From Paracoccus sp. MKU1 (GTDB taxonomy: Bacteria > Pseudomonadota > Alphaproteobacteria > Rhodobacterales > Rhodobacteraceae): DNA of 33,780 bases. Positions 8,186-17,023 of the stretch are shown here, piece after piece. The notes under the pieces were generated by a model. It was not told the DNA's origin, did no database searches, and worked only from the letters and a program-made list of their open reading frames with translations. Position numbers and translations under genes: made by a program. Each line of letters opens with the position of its first letter. Position 1 is the first letter of the stretch. The DNA lies in the NCBI RefSeq assembly GCF_001447385.1, contig NZ_LLWQ01000003.1, positions 1 through 33,780 on the forward strand, written 5' to 3'.

Positions 8186-8206
8186 GGGATATTCGCCCCT
8201 GAAGCG
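8186..8206 (+). repeat. degenerate copy of TATTTG...GAAG post-stop element
   Basis: GGGATATTCG with TGAAGCG follows the stop codon of the sugar dehydrogenase by four bases. It resembles, with a shorter middle, the two better copies near 20236 and 25694. The rest of this 180-base convergent gap (8207-8363) shows no gene or convincing terminator. Confidence 0.3.
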
Positions 8207-8363
8207 TGGGGACAGGCCCGGTCGCCGATTGCCGGTCACGGCGTTGGACCGAAAGCCCGGGATCGAGCCGAAAACGGCAGCGATGATCGGTCGAGAGACA
8301 GGGGCCGACGCTTGCCTCCGCCGGCCCTCGGCTCACGATACAGGGCCGCGCCGATCCGGGCGG

Positions 8364-8735
8364 CTAGACCGGGCGCTGCAACTCGTCCTCGACCTCCTCG
8401 GGCGAGATGCCCAGGGCCTCCATCCCGGCCTCCAGGTAATCGGCCAGTTGCGGCTCACCCATCAGGTAATCCTGGGTCGGGGCGCTGCGCTCGGCCTTGG
8501 CGGTCTCGATCGCCTCGTCCAGATCCTCGGGGCCGAAGGTGTCGCGGCCGATCCACATCACCGCAACAAGGCTGGCCTGCTCGTCCTCGTTCAGGCTGGC
8601 GATGAATTCGGCCAGTTCGGTCTGGGTGCCATGGCCCTTGCGATGCCCGCTATGCGCCCAGGGATTGACGCCGCTGTCGTATTCGCGCGCGCGGATGATG
8701 ACATGGGCGATCTTTTCGGGACTGATTTCCAGCAT
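8364..8735 (-). CDS. DUF3775 family protein
   Basis: The product has 123 residues and belongs to the DUF3775 family, a group of small cytoplasmic proteins of unknown function common in alphaproteobacteria. Family-like blocks are EKIAHVIIRAREYD, VNPWAHSGHRKG and ELAEFIASLNEDEQASLVAV, and then VMWIGRDTF. The C-terminal third is acidic and helical (EEVEDELQRPV). The start at 8735 is set by GGAGG seven bases upstream; the frame stays open for 57 more codons but those encode no family sequence. It lies 49 bases after the sulfotransferase gene and reads the same way, so it may be the last gene of the long minus-strand run, though the good ribosome site would allow independent expression. No signal peptide or membrane segment. 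Confidence 0.88.
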   Translation of the reverse strand: MLEISPEKIAHVIIRAREYDSGVNPWAHSGHRKGHGTQTELAEFIASLNEDEQASLVAVMWIGRDTFGPEDLDEAIETAKAERSAPTQDYLMGEPQLADYLEAGMEALGISPEEVEDELQRPV

Positions 8736-8742
8736 GGCAGTA

Positions 8743-8747
8743 CCTCC
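8743..8747 (-). promoter_or_regulatory. ribosome binding site of the DUF3775 gene
   Basis: GGAGG on the minus strand, seven bases before the ATG at 8735, decides the start against a longer open frame. Confidence 0.7.
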
Positions 8748-8784
8748 GGCATCTTTCCATTTGTCGCCCCGACGGGCGCCCGGG

Positions 8785-9432
8785 TCAATCGGGATCGAAG
8801 CGATAGCCGAAACGGGCGATGTCCTCGGCCGCGGCGCGCGCGACGATGCCGGCGGTTTCGGCGTCATAGGCCGCGCGCCAGTCGCCATGCTCCGAACGGT
8901 TCTCATGCGGCAGCGGGCGCAGGGAAAAGCCCAACCGGGCCTCGAGCGGCGGCAGATCGGCGCCCAGATGCTCCAGCCGCAGGCAGAGCGCCGGGCGCTC
9001 GCCCTGCGGGCCGGTCAGGTAATGCCGCGCCGGAACCGCCAGCTGCGCCTGCGTCATCGGGTCGCGCAGGAAATCGGCAAAGCCGACCGCCTTGGCCAGC
9101 CGCACCGAGGGATGCGCAAAGCCCTGCCCGCGCAGCCAGGAATAATAGCTCAGCGCCCGCGCCCAGGGGTTCCGCACCAGGGTAAAGACCAGATAGTCGT
9201 CCAGGGCCGCCACATCGACCAGGCCCTGGATGTCGGCCAGCGTCGAATGCTTCCACAGCCGGCCGTGCGCGGCCACGCCCTTGACGCGGCGACGGCGGTT
9301 GCGGCCCTTGGGCGTATCGGACAGGACGATGTCGTCGCGGCCCACCCGCGCCTCCAGCGCCAGGGTCAGCGAGGTGCCGCCGGTCTTGGGAATATGCACG
9401 AAGACATAGCGGTGCCGGTGCGAGATGATCAT
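8785..9432 (-). CDS. sulfotransferase family 2-like protein
   Basis: A 215-residue P-loop-like sulfotransferase that would move a sulfate group from PAPS to an acceptor. Both cofactor motifs are visible: the 5'-phosphosulfate loop [10 protein letters not shown] at residues 13-22 and the 3'-phosphate motif [13 protein letters not shown] at 85-97 (Arg87, Ser95). The His56-containing [12 protein letters not shown] region is also typical. Length is short but normal for the bacterial family 2 group. There is no signal peptide or membrane anchor, so a cytoplasmic enzyme is likely. The start is fixed by a four-base ATGA overlap with the end of mutL. Acceptors of these bacterial proteins are mostly unknown (often polysaccharides or lipids), and no sugar-polymer genes are nearby to help. 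Confidence 0.85.
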   Translation of the reverse strand: MIISHRHRYVFVHIPKTGGTSLTLALEARVGRDDIVLSDTPKGRNRRRRVKGVAAHGRLWKHSTLADIQGLVDVAALDDYLVFTLVRNPWARALSYYSWLRGQGFAHPSVRLAKAVGFADFLRDPMTQAQLAVPARHYLTGPQGERPALCLRLEHLGADLPPLEARLGFSLRPLPHENRSEHGDWRAAYDAETAGIVARAAAEDIARFGYRFDPD

Positions 9433-11243
9433 CGCCCGAACAGGCGCTCGATATCCGCCAGCTTCAATTCGATCCAGGTCGGGCGGCCGTGGTTGCATTG
9501 GCCGGATTTCGGCACCCGCTCCATCTCGCGCAAGAGTGCGTTCATCTCGTCCGCCGACATGCGCCGGCCCGAGCGCACCGAGCCGTGGCAGGCCATCGAG
9601 GACAGCACCGCATCGACCCGCGCCCGCAGCCGGTCCGATGCGCCCTGATCGGCCAGGTCGTCCAGGATGTCGCGGATCAGGGCCGCGGCGTTCAGGCGCT
9701 GGATCAGCGCCGGCACCTCGCGCACCGCCACGGCGCCGCCGCCGAAGGGCTCGATCACCAGCCCCAGCGCCGCCAGTTCCCCGGCAATGGCCAGGATGCG
9801 ATGGGCGTCCGCCTCGGACAGCTCGACGATCTCGGGGATCAGCAGCGCCTGGCTGGCGATGCCCTTGGCATCAAGCTGCGCCTTCAGCCGCTCATAGACC
9901 AGCCGCTCATGCGCGGCGTGCTGGTCGACGATGACGATGCCGTCGGCGGTCTGGGCGATGATCCAGTTCTCGTGCAGTTGCGCGCGGGCGGCGCCCAGCG
10001 GCGCCTCGGTGGGCTCGGACAGGGCTTCGGGCTGGGGCTCGACCCTTGCGGTCGGCGCCTCGGCAAAGCCCGGCGCCTGAAAAGCCAGGCTGGCGGCGAT
10101 GGCGGGGGCCGAGGGGCGGGCGGGGCCGTAGCTGGCCTGATAGGCGCGAGGCAGGGCAGGCTCGGGCCGCGCCACCCCCAGCGCCGCCGTCGCCACGGTC
10201 GAGGAGACGCGATGCCCCGCCCCCGCCAGCGCATGGCGCAGTGCCGAGACCACCAGCCCGCGGGCGATGTCGGGCTCGCGGAACCGGACCTCGGCCTTGG
10301 CGGGATGCACGTTCACATCGACCTCATGCGGATCGCAGGTCAGGAACAGCACCGCCGCCGGATGCCGGCCCGAGGCCAGCACGTCCATATAGCCCGCCCG
10401 CAGCGCCCCGGTCAGCAGCTTGTCGCGCACCGGGCGGCCGTTGACGTAAAGATGCTGCGCCACCGCCGCACCGCGGGAATAGGTCGGCAGCGCGGCAAAG
10501 CCGGTCAGGGTGATGCCGTCGCGCGTCGCGTCTAAGGCCAAGGCGTTGTCGATGAAATCCCGGCCCATGACGCGCGAGAGCCGGGTCTGCAAGGCGCCGA
10601 ACAGCTCGCCCTGCTCGGCATCGGCGCGGAACAGCACCCGGCCCTCGTCCTCGTCGGTAAGGGTGAAGCCGACATAGGGCTCGGCCATGGCCAGGCGGCG
10701 GATCACCTCGGCCACGGCCTGGGTCTCGGCCCGGTCCGAGCGCAGGAATTTCAGCCGCGCCGGGGTGGCGAAGAACAGGTCGCGCAGCTCGACCACCGTG
10801 CCGCGATTGCCGGCGGCGGGCCTCACCGGGCCGATGCGCCCGCCCGCGACCGCGATCTGCGCGGCCTCGAACCCTGCGGCGCGGCTTGTGATCACAAGCC
10901 TTCCGACCGCGCCCAGGCTGGGCAGCGCCTCGCCGCGAAAGCCGAAGCTGCGGATGTCCAGCAGGTCGCTGCCGTCGATCTTGCTGGTCGCGTGCCGGGC
11001 CAGCGCCAGCGGCAGGTCCTCGGCGGTCATGCCGCAGCCGTCGTCGCCGACGCGGATCAGCGCCTTGCCGCCCTTGGCGATGGCGACCTCCACCCGCGTC
11101 GCCCCGGCGTCCAGCGCGTTCTCGACCAGTTCCTTGACCGCCGAGGCCGGGCGCTCGACCACTTCGCCGGCGGCGATGCGGTTGGCGGCCGCCTCGTCCA
11201 ATTGCCGGATAACGGGACGCATCTTGGGGTCATGAGTGTTCAT
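9429..11243 (-). CDS. mutL: MutL, DNA mismatch repair protein with endonuclease motif
   Basis: MutL couples mismatch recognition by MutS to strand removal. This protein has 604 residues. The GHKL ATPase domain shows [10 protein letters not shown] (38-47), DDGCGM (67-72), ATSKI (85-89) and GFRGEAL (101-107). After a proline- and alanine-rich linker, the C-terminal domain carries [12 protein letters not shown], which fits the metal-binding endonuclease motif DQHA-x2-E-x4-E, and a late CNHGRP where CPHGRP is more common. It should therefore be a nicking MutL, as expected for bacteria without MutH. The start at 11243 is supported by a GGGGG stretch; an ATG seven codons later is possible. The gene is 43 bases from the upstream M16 gene and overlaps the downstream sulfotransferase gene. 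Confidence 0.97.
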   Translation of the reverse strand: MNTHDPKMRPVIRQLDEAAANRIAAGEVVERPASAVKELVENALDAGATRVEVAIAKGGKALIRVGDDGCGMTAEDLPLALARHATSKIDGSDLLDIRSFGFRGEALPSLGAVGRLVITSRAAGFEAAQIAVAGGRIGPVRPAAGNRGTVVELRDLFFATPARLKFLRSDRAETQAVAEVIRRLAMAEPYVGFTLTDEDEGRVLFRADAEQGELFGALQTRLSRVMGRDFIDNALALDATRDGITLTGFAALPTYSRGAAVAQHLYVNGRPVRDKLLTGALRAGYMDVLASGRHPAAVLFLTCDPHEVDVNVHPAKAEVRFREPDIARGLVVSALRHALAGAGHRVSSTVATAALGVARPEPALPRAYQASYGPARPSAPAIAASLAFQAPGFAEAPTARVEPQPEALSEPTEAPLGAARAQLHENWIIAQTADGIVIVDQHAAHERLVYERLKAQLDAKGIASQALLIPEIVELSEADAHRILAIAGELAALGLVIEPFGGGAVAVREVPALIQRLNAAALIRDILDDLADQGASDRLRARVDAVLSSMACHGSVRSGRRMSADEMNALLREMERVPKSGQCNHGRPTWIELKLADIERLFGR

Positions 11244-11286
11244 GCCCCCAGATCTAGCATTTCCCGGCGCGCCGGGAAAGGATTCG

Positions 11287-12600
11287 TCAATTGGTCGCGT
11301 CGATGCCTTCCGGCCGGCCGACCAGCACGAAGCGGATCTGGTCGGCATGCAGCAGGCGCTGCGCGACGCGCTGCACGTCCGCGGCCGTCACCGCCTCGAT
11401 CTTGGCGTTGCGGGTGTTGACGTAATCCGCCGGCAGGCCGATCAGCTGCATCCCGGCCAGGATGCCGGCAATCTTGCCATTGCCGTCAAAGCGCAACGCA
11501 TATTCGCCGGTCAGATAGGTCTTGGCGTCGGCCAGTTCCTTTTCGGTGACGCCGCCCTCGGCGAAACGGTCCCATTGCTGGCGGATCAGGCCGACCGCCT
11601 CGGCCACCTTGTCATTGGCGCTGGCCATGCCCCCCTGCCAGGTCTCGCCATAGACGCCGTTCGACAGGCCGGTGCCGACGCCATAGGTCAGCCCGCGCTT
11701 TTCGCGGATCTCGTCCATCAGCCGCGAGGAAAAGCCGCCGCCGCCCAGGATATGGTCGGCAACGAAGGCGGCGAAATAATCCGGGTCGGACATGGGCAGG
11801 CCGGGCTGGGCAAAGCTGACCACCGTCTGCGGACTGTCCCAGTCGATCACCGTCACCCCGCCGGTCAGTTGCAGTTCGGCCTTTTCCGGCAGCGGGACCG
11901 AGCTCCGCTCGGGCAGCCCGCCCAGGATCTTGTCGATCAACTTGCCCAGATCCTCGGCATTGATGTCGCCCGCCGCCGCCACCACCACGCGGTCGCGGGC
12001 CAGCACGCGGTCCTTGGCCGCGACCAGATCCTCGCGGGTCAGCGCCGCGACGGAATCCGACGTGCCGTTGATCGAGGTGGCATAGGGATGCTCGCCCCAG
12101 GCCTGCCGCGCCAGCTCCTTGCTGGCGATGGCGTTCGGATCGGTCGCCTCGGAACGGATCACCGCCTGCAACTGCGCCCGCACCCGTTCGACGGCATCGG
12201 GGTCGAAGCGCGGCTCGACCAGCGCCTGGCGCAGCAGCTCGGCCGCCTCATCGCGGTTCTCGGTCAGCATGCGGGCATTGACGGTCAGCGCGTCGTCGCC
12301 GACATCGAAGCGGTTCTGCGCCCCCAGCCCCTCGACCGCCTCGGCATATTGCACCGAATCCATCTGGCCCGAGCCTTCCTCGAGCAGCGCGGTCATCAGG
12401 CTCATCTGCCCGCGCTTGCCCGGCGCGTCGAGGCTGGCGCCACCCTTGAACATCAGCGACAGCGCGGTGAAGGGGATCGAGTGGTCCTCGACCAGCCAGG
12501 CCTTGATGTCGCCGGGCGAGGTGATCTCTTGGATCTCGATGGCGCGGGCCGGCAGGCTCGCCAGCGCGACGAAGACAAGGGTGGCAAGGGCACGGATCAT
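11287..12600 (-). CDS. M16 family protein without zinc motif (partner subunit)
   Basis: This 437-residue member of the insulinase-like M16 family has a signal peptide ([20 protein letters not shown]), so it acts in the periplasm. At the place where the family has its HxxEH zinc motif this protein reads [15 protein letters not shown], so no catalytic site is left. The C-terminal half carries the arginine/tyrosine-type block ([23 protein letters not shown]) that non-catalytic partners use to bind substrate. It overlaps the catalytic M16 gene upstream by four bases. Such pairs are known to form heterodimers, as in mitochondrial processing peptidase and in Sphingomonas-type M16B proteases. Substrate unknown. 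The start follows from the overlap and the signal peptide. Confidence 0.93.
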   Translation of the reverse strand: MIRALATLVFVALASLPARAIEIQEITSPGDIKAWLVEDHSIPFTALSLMFKGGASLDAPGKRGQMSLMTALLEEGSGQMDSVQYAEAVEGLGAQNRFDVGDDALTVNARMLTENRDEAAELLRQALVEPRFDPDAVERVRAQLQAVIRSEATDPNAIASKELARQAWGEHPYATSINGTSDSVAALTREDLVAAKDRVLARDRVVVAAAGDINAEDLGKLIDKILGGLPERSSVPLPEKAELQLTGGVTVIDWDSPQTVVSFAQPGLPMSDPDYFAAFVADHILGGGGFSSRLMDEIREKRGLTYGVGTGLSNGVYGETWQGGMASANDKVAEAVGLIRQQWDRFAEGGVTEKELADAKTYLTGEYALRFDGNGKIAGILAGMQLIGLPADYVNTRNAKIEAVTAADVQRVAQRLLHADQIRFVLVGRPEGIDATN

Positions 12601-14003
12601 TCGGTTTCTCCCGGATTGGCGGCATCGGCAGAGACGGGTTGCGGCGCCGCGGGTGCCGGTTCGGCCGGCGCATCCGGCGGCGGCAGCAGCCAGCCGGTGA
12701 CGGGGGCCGGGTTTTCCAGCACCAGCTGCGCGGCGGCGCGGATATCCTCGGGTGTCACGGCGGCCAGGATGTCGGGCCAGTCGTTCACGTCCTCGACGGT
12801 CAGGCCGGTGGCCAGGCCCTGGCCATAGTCATAGGCCCGGCCATGCGCCGAATCCTGGGCATAGACGCGGGCGGCGCGGATCCGGGTTTTGACCCTCTCC
12901 AGTTGCGCAGGATCGGGGCCATCGGCCAGGAATTTCGCCAGCGCCGCGTCCAGCGCCGCCTCGGCCTCGGCATTCGACACGCCCGGCGCCGGCACCATCG
13001 AGATGCCGAAGGTGGTCGGATCGACCGAGAGCCCGTCATAGGAGGCGTTGACGTAAAGCGCCTTGCCGGTCAGCACCAGGTCGCGGGCCAGGACCGAGGT
13101 TTGGCTGGAACCCGCCAGCAGGTTGGCCAGCACGGTCAGCGCCGCGGCCTGCTGCTGTTCGCCCCGGTTGCGTTCGGGCGCGATCACGCTGCGGATCATC
13201 ACCGGCTGGGCGACGCGGGCATCGACCCGCTCGATCCGCCGGGGCGAGCGCTGGATCGGCTCCTGCGGGCGCGGCTTGCGGGTCGCATCGGGCTTGGGCG
13301 GGACGGGGCCGTAATATTCTTCCGCCAGTTCCCGCACCTGCTCGGCCGTCACGTCGCCGGCGATCACCAGAACGGCGGCGTTCGGGGCATAATGCGCGTC
13401 ATACCAGGCGATGGCGTCCTCGCGGGTCAGCCCCTCCATCTCCTGCCGCCAGCCGATCACCGGGCGGCCGTAGGGATGGTTGTAGAACTGCACCGCGCTG
13501 CGTTCTTCCGAGAATTGCGCGCCGGGATCGCTGTCGGTGCGCTGTGAACGTTCCTCCAGCACCACCTGCCGCTCGGCCTGCCAGTCGTCCTCGCCGATCT
13601 TCAGGTTGGCCATGCGGTCGGCCTCCATCTCCATGATCAGCGGCAGCCGGTCGCTGGCGATACGCTGGAAATAGGTGGTGAAGTCATAGCTGGTGAAGGC
13701 GTTGTCCCGGCCGCCATTGGCGGTCACGGTCTTGCTGAGCTCGCCCGGCCCCAGCTTGTCGGTGCCCTTGAACATCAGGTGTTCCAGGTAATGCGCGATG
13801 CCCGACTTGCCCGGCTGCTCGTCGGCCGAGCCGATGCGATACCACAGCATCTGCACCACGACCGGGGCGCGATGATCCTCGATCACCACGGCCTCAAGGC
13901 CGTTCTCCAGGGTGAAATGGCTGATTCCCTTGGGCATTTCGGCCAGCGCGGGGGATGCGGCCAGCAGCAGCGCAACGGGCGCAAGACGGGTCAGGATGGT
14001 CAT
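12597..14003 (-). CDS. M16 family zinc peptidase, catalytic subunit
   Basis: A periplasmic zinc metallopeptidase of family M16 (pitrilysin/processing-peptidase type), 468 residues from the ATG at 14003. The signal peptide ends at about residue 21 (LLLAASPALAE). The inverted zinc motif is intact: His71-Tyr-Leu-Glu74-His75 (HYLEH), with the third ligand in VVLEER (Glu151). The C-terminal repeat follows (GLATGLTVEDVNDWPDILAA). The frame is open for 18 codons upstream but those lack a leader-like composition. The next gene, overlapping by four bases, encodes the non-catalytic partner, so both subunits should be made together. It probably degrades short or unstructured peptides in the envelope; no specific target can be named. 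Confidence 0.94.
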   Translation of the reverse strand: MTILTRLAPVALLLAASPALAEMPKGISHFTLENGLEAVVIEDHRAPVVVQMLWYRIGSADEQPGKSGIAHYLEHLMFKGTDKLGPGELSKTVTANGGRDNAFTSYDFTTYFQRIASDRLPLIMEMEADRMANLKIGEDDWQAERQVVLEERSQRTDSDPGAQFSEERSAVQFYNHPYGRPVIGWRQEMEGLTREDAIAWYDAHYAPNAAVLVIAGDVTAEQVRELAEEYYGPVPPKPDATRKPRPQEPIQRSPRRIERVDARVAQPVMIRSVIAPERNRGEQQQAAALTVLANLLAGSSQTSVLARDLVLTGKALYVNASYDGLSVDPTTFGISMVPAPGVSNAEAEAALDAALAKFLADGPDPAQLERVKTRIRAARVYAQDSAHGRAYDYGQGLATGLTVEDVNDWPDILAAVTPEDIRAAAQLVLENPAPVTGWLLPPPDAPAEPAPAAPQPVSADAANPGETE

Positions 14004-14068
14004 GGCAGGCTCCGGTTCCGGGTCGCGCCATGACCCTGCCCTCGCGCGCGGGCGCACGCAAGCCTGCC
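14004..14068. promoter_or_regulatory. 8-bp inverted repeat in the M16 leader
   Basis: GGCAGGCT directly beside the catalytic M16 start codon is matched by AGCCTGCC 49 bases upstream in the same leader. On the mRNA the arm next to the ATG covers part of the GGAG-like ribosome site, so it could hide it. This could be chance in GC-rich DNA. Confidence 0.2.
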
Positions 14069-14103
14069 GCCCCTCATCTCGGCGTGATCGGCGCGCGAGG
14101 CGC

Positions 14104-14676
14104 CTAGTCCTCGCGCAGGATCGGCACCCGGTCGCGGACGCTGGGCGGGGCGACTTCGCCCCCCTGGCTCATGCCGCGGGGCGGCGCGGCGGGCAGCTGC
14201 ACCCCGGTCGGGCGCCAGCGTTCCAGTTCGGTCCAGCTGTCCAGCGTCATCGGACCATAGGCGCGGTAATAGACATTGGTCCGCGCCAGCACCTCGAGCG
14301 CGCGGCGGGAATGGCGGCTGCGCCAGGCCAGATCCTCTTGCGCGGTGGTCTGGCGGATCGCCGGATCGCGGCCCAGGCGCGAGGCATAGGCAATCAGCGC
14401 GCCATCGGCAGCGCCGACGCCCTGCGCGGAAAGCTGGCCCGGATTGCCGCCCAGCGCCGCCACGGCATCGGCATGCGGCGTCGGATCGGTGATGTTGCCG
14501 CCCCCCGGCGTCGGCACCGGCAGCACGTTCAGGTCGGCGGGCATCTGCAAGGGCTTGGTCGGCAGGATCGAGAATTCGTCCGGGCTGGAGCGGCCGGAAC
14601 TGGTGTTCATCAGATGCGGATCGCTGCTGCAAGCGGCCAGCAGCAGCGTGGTCATGGTCAGCGCGATCGCCCGCAT
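14104..14676 (-). CDS. DUF3035 family lipoprotein
   Basis: A predicted 190-residue lipoprotein. A short hydrophobic leader ends in a clear lipobox, LLAAC, with the modified Cys at residue 16 followed by Ser-Ser-Asp. Asp at +4 and Ser at +2 do not suggest inner-membrane retention, so an outer-membrane location is likely. The mature part contains DEFSILPTKPLQMP and further proline-rich sequence typical of the DUF3035 family, found near lspA in Rhodobacteraceae. Function is not known. It lies 31 bases after lspA, whose product would remove this protein's own leader, and 100 bases before the M16 pair. The start was chosen so that the leader begins with MRAIALTMTTLL; upstream in-frame codons are not leader-like. 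Confidence 0.88.
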   Translation of the reverse strand: MRAIALTMTTLLLAACSSDPHLMNTSSGRSSPDEFSILPTKPLQMPADLNVLPVPTPGGGNITDPTPHADAVAALGGNPGQLSAQGVGAADGALIAYASRLGRDPAIRQTTAQEDLAWRSRHSRRALEVLARTNVYYRAYGPMTLDSWTELERWRPTGVQLPAAPPRGMSQGGEVAPPSVRDRVPILRED

Positions 14677-14707
14677 CTTCCGTCCCTCTTGTTCGTCCGG
14701 CCCGTTC

Positions 14708-15394
14708 TTAGCGCGTATTGCCGGCCTCGTCACGGGTCTTGTCGTCCAGCCCCAGCTCACCCTGCGCCTCGGGCTGCGGCCGGGGCTCGGGCGCGCGGGA
14801 TTTCGCCGGGCGGGGCTTGGCGGGGGTCTTGCGCCTTTTCGTGCCCGGCTTCTTTTCCGGCGGCAGCAACACCAGCCCCATCGCGCCCAGAAAGATCGCG
14901 ATGTCGGCGACGTTGAAGCTGTAGGGGTTGCGCCAGCCCGGCAGCGACATGTTCAGGAAATCCGCCACCGCGCCATAGGTCAGCCGGTCCACGACATTGC
15001 CCAGCGCCCCGCCGATCAGCAGCCCGGCCGAGACCTGCGCAAAGCGCGAGGGCTTGGCCCGCCCGACCCAGATCCCGACCCAGAGGCAGACGGCCAGGGC
15101 GATGGCGATCAGCACCCAGCGCATCACCTCGACATCGCTGGCGAACAGGCCGAAATTCATGCCCTGGTTCCAGGCCATGCGCAGGTTCAGCCAGGGGTCG
15201 ATGACGTCGATCTCGCGCACCTGGTCCAGCCGCAGCACATGCACGACCAGATATTTCAGCGCCTGGTCCAGCAGAAAGACCAGTCCCGCCACCAGCGCGA
15301 CGTTCCGTCCGACGCGCGGCGGCGGCGGCTTTCTCGAGCGCCGCCTGGGGGCCGCCGGGCTTTTCCGCGGCTTGGGGGTCGCGGTCTCGGCCAT
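14708..15394 (-). CDS. lspA: LspA, lipoprotein signal peptidase II, with long tails
   Basis: LspA is the inner-membrane aspartic peptidase that cuts lipoprotein leaders after diacylglycerol is added. The core is normal: four hydrophobic segments (about residues 32-50, 92-110, 122-135 and 160-178) with the two catalytic aspartates in GNVVDRL (Asp136) and FNVADIAIF (Asp164). Two features are unusual: a 29-residue N-terminal extension rich in Pro, Lys and Arg, and a 50-residue C-terminal tail rich in Lys, Pro and Arg that turns acidic at the very end. The protein therefore has 228 residues where about 160 is usual. The start codon overlaps the purH stop (TGATG), so the N-terminal extension is probably real. 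Confidence 0.95.
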   Translation of the reverse strand: MAETATPKPRKSPAAPRRRSRKPPPPRVGRNVALVAGLVFLLDQALKYLVVHVLRLDQVREIDVIDPWLNLRMAWNQGMNFGLFASDVEVMRWVLIAIALAVCLWVGIWVGRAKPSRFAQVSAGLLIGGALGNVVDRLTYGAVADFLNMSLPGWRNPYSFNVADIAIFLGAMGLVLLPPEKKPGTKRRKTPAKPRPAKSRAPEPRPQPEAQGELGLDDKTRDEAGNTR

Positions 15395-16983
15395 CAGTGA
15401 CGGAAATGCCGCTGGCCGGTAAAGACCATGGCGAGGCCCAGCCGGTCGGCGGCCTCGATCACCTCGGCGTCGCGCATCGAGCCGCCGGGCTGGATTACCG
15501 CCCGCGCCCCCGCCGCCGCCAGCGCCTCGACCCCGTCAGCAAAGGGGAAGAAGGCGTCCGAGGCGACCGAGGAGCCAATGGTCAGCGCCTGCGCCAAGCC
15601 CAGCGCCTCGGCCATGTCCTCGGACTTGCGCTTGCCGATGCGGGTCGAATCGACGCGGCTCATCTGGCCGGCACCGATGCCGACGGTCGCCATGTCGCGG
15701 GCATAGACGATGGCGTTCGACTTCACATGCTTGGCCACGGTCCAGGCGAAAAGCAGGTCGGCCAGTTCCTGGTCGGTCGGCTGGCGCTTGGTCACCACCT
15801 TCAGGTCGGCGCGCAGGATGCGGCCGTTGTCGCGGCCCTGCACCAGAAAGCCGCCCGCGACCTGGCGGAAGGCCAGCCCCGGCGCCGCAGGATCGGGCAG
15901 CCCGCCGGTGGTCAAGAGCCGCAGGTTCTTCTTGGCGGCGAAGATCTCGCGCGCCTCATCGGTGGCGTCGGGGGCGATGACCACTTCGGTGAAGATCTCG
16001 GTGATCGCCTGCGCCGTCTCGCCGTCGAGCGTGGTGTTCACCGCAATGATGCCGCCAAAGGCCGAGGTGCGGTCGCAGTCGAAGGCGCGGCGATAGGCGT
16101 CCACCGCCGTCTCGCCCCGCGCCACGCCGCAGGGATTGGCGTGCTTGATGATCGCCACCGCCGGGCCGTCGACCGGGTCGAACTCGGCCACCAGTTCGAA
16201 AGCCGCATCGGTGTCGTTGATGTTGTTGTAGCTGAGTTCCTTGCCCTGCCATTGCTGCGCGGTGGCGACGCCCGGCCGGTCCGAGCCGTCCGTGTAGAAG
16301 GCGGCGGACTGGTGCGGGTTCTCGCCATAGCGCAGGGTTTGCGCCAGCTGGCCCGAAAAGCTGCGTCGGCGCGGGTTTTCCTCGCCGATGGCCCCGGCCA
16401 TCCAGGTCGAGACCGCGGCGTCATAGGCCGCCGTCCTGGCATAGGCGATCTGCGCCTGCCGCTGGCGGAAGGCCAGGCTGGTGCGGTCGTCGTTGGCGTC
16501 AAGCTCGGCCAGCACGGCGGCGTAATCCTCGACATCGACCACCACCGTCACGAAGGCGTGGTTCTTGGCGGCGGCGCGGATCATCGCCGGGCCGCCGATG
16601 TCGATGTTCTCGATGCAGTCGTCATAGGCGGCGCCCTTGGCCACCGTCGCCTCGAACGGATAGAGATTCACGACCAGCAGGTCGATCATGCCGATCTTGT
16701 GCGATTTCGCAGCCGCCATGTGCTCGTCATTGTCGCGCAGCGCCAGCAGGCCGCCATGCACCACCGGATGCAGCGTCTTGACCCGGCCATCCATCATTTC
16801 GGGAAAGCCGGTCACGTCGGCCACGTCCACCACGCTCAGCCCCGCCTCGCGCAGCGCCTTGGCGGTGCCGCCGGTGGACAGGATCTCGACGCCCCGCGCC
16901 GAAAGCGCCCGCGCGAAGTCGATCAGCCCGGTCTTGTCGGAAACGGAAATCAGCGCGCGCTTCAGCGGAATGCGGTCGGTCAT
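15394..16983 (-). CDS. purH: PurH, bifunctional AICAR formyltransferase / IMP cyclohydrolase
   Basis: PurH carries out the last two steps of IMP synthesis in the cytoplasm. The 529-residue product has the usual length. The N-terminal MGS-like cyclohydrolase domain starts with [19 protein letters not shown] and has the STGGTAKAL and [18 protein letters not shown] blocks. The AICAR transformylase domain shows [14 protein letters not shown], the catalytic KHANPCGVA, and [10 protein letters not shown] near the end. All key blocks are intact. It lies 40 bases after the heparinase-like gene and shares its last base with the lspA start codon, so lspA is translationally coupled to it. No purine-repressor site or riboswitch was recognised upstream. 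Confidence 0.98.
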   Translation of the reverse strand: MTDRIPLKRALISVSDKTGLIDFARALSARGVEILSTGGTAKALREAGLSVVDVADVTGFPEMMDGRVKTLHPVVHGGLLALRDNDEHMAAAKSHKIGMIDLLVVNLYPFEATVAKGAAYDDCIENIDIGGPAMIRAAAKNHAFVTVVVDVEDYAAVLAELDANDDRTSLAFRQRQAQIAYARTAAYDAAVSTWMAGAIGEENPRRRSFSGQLAQTLRYGENPHQSAAFYTDGSDRPGVATAQQWQGKELSYNNINDTDAAFELVAEFDPVDGPAVAIIKHANPCGVARGETAVDAYRRAFDCDRTSAFGGIIAVNTTLDGETAQAITEIFTEVVIAPDATDEAREIFAAKKNLRLLTTGGLPDPAAPGLAFRQVAGGFLVQGRDNGRILRADLKVVTKRQPTDQELADLLFAWTVAKHVKSNAIVYARDMATVGIGAGQMSRVDSTRIGKRKSEDMAEALGLAQALTIGSSVASDAFFPFADGVEALAAAGARAVIQPGGSMRDAEVIEAADRLGLAMVFTGQRHFRH

Positions 16984-17023
16984 CGGTCGGAGGCCCCGTG
17001 CGGTGGATGGCGGATTTGGCCCG

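Noticed and set aside
7035..9185. A 716-codon plus-strand open frame
   Set aside because: It is an out-of-frame reading of the sugar dehydrogenase gene that continues antisense to DUF3775 and the sulfotransferase gene. No family pattern is seen.
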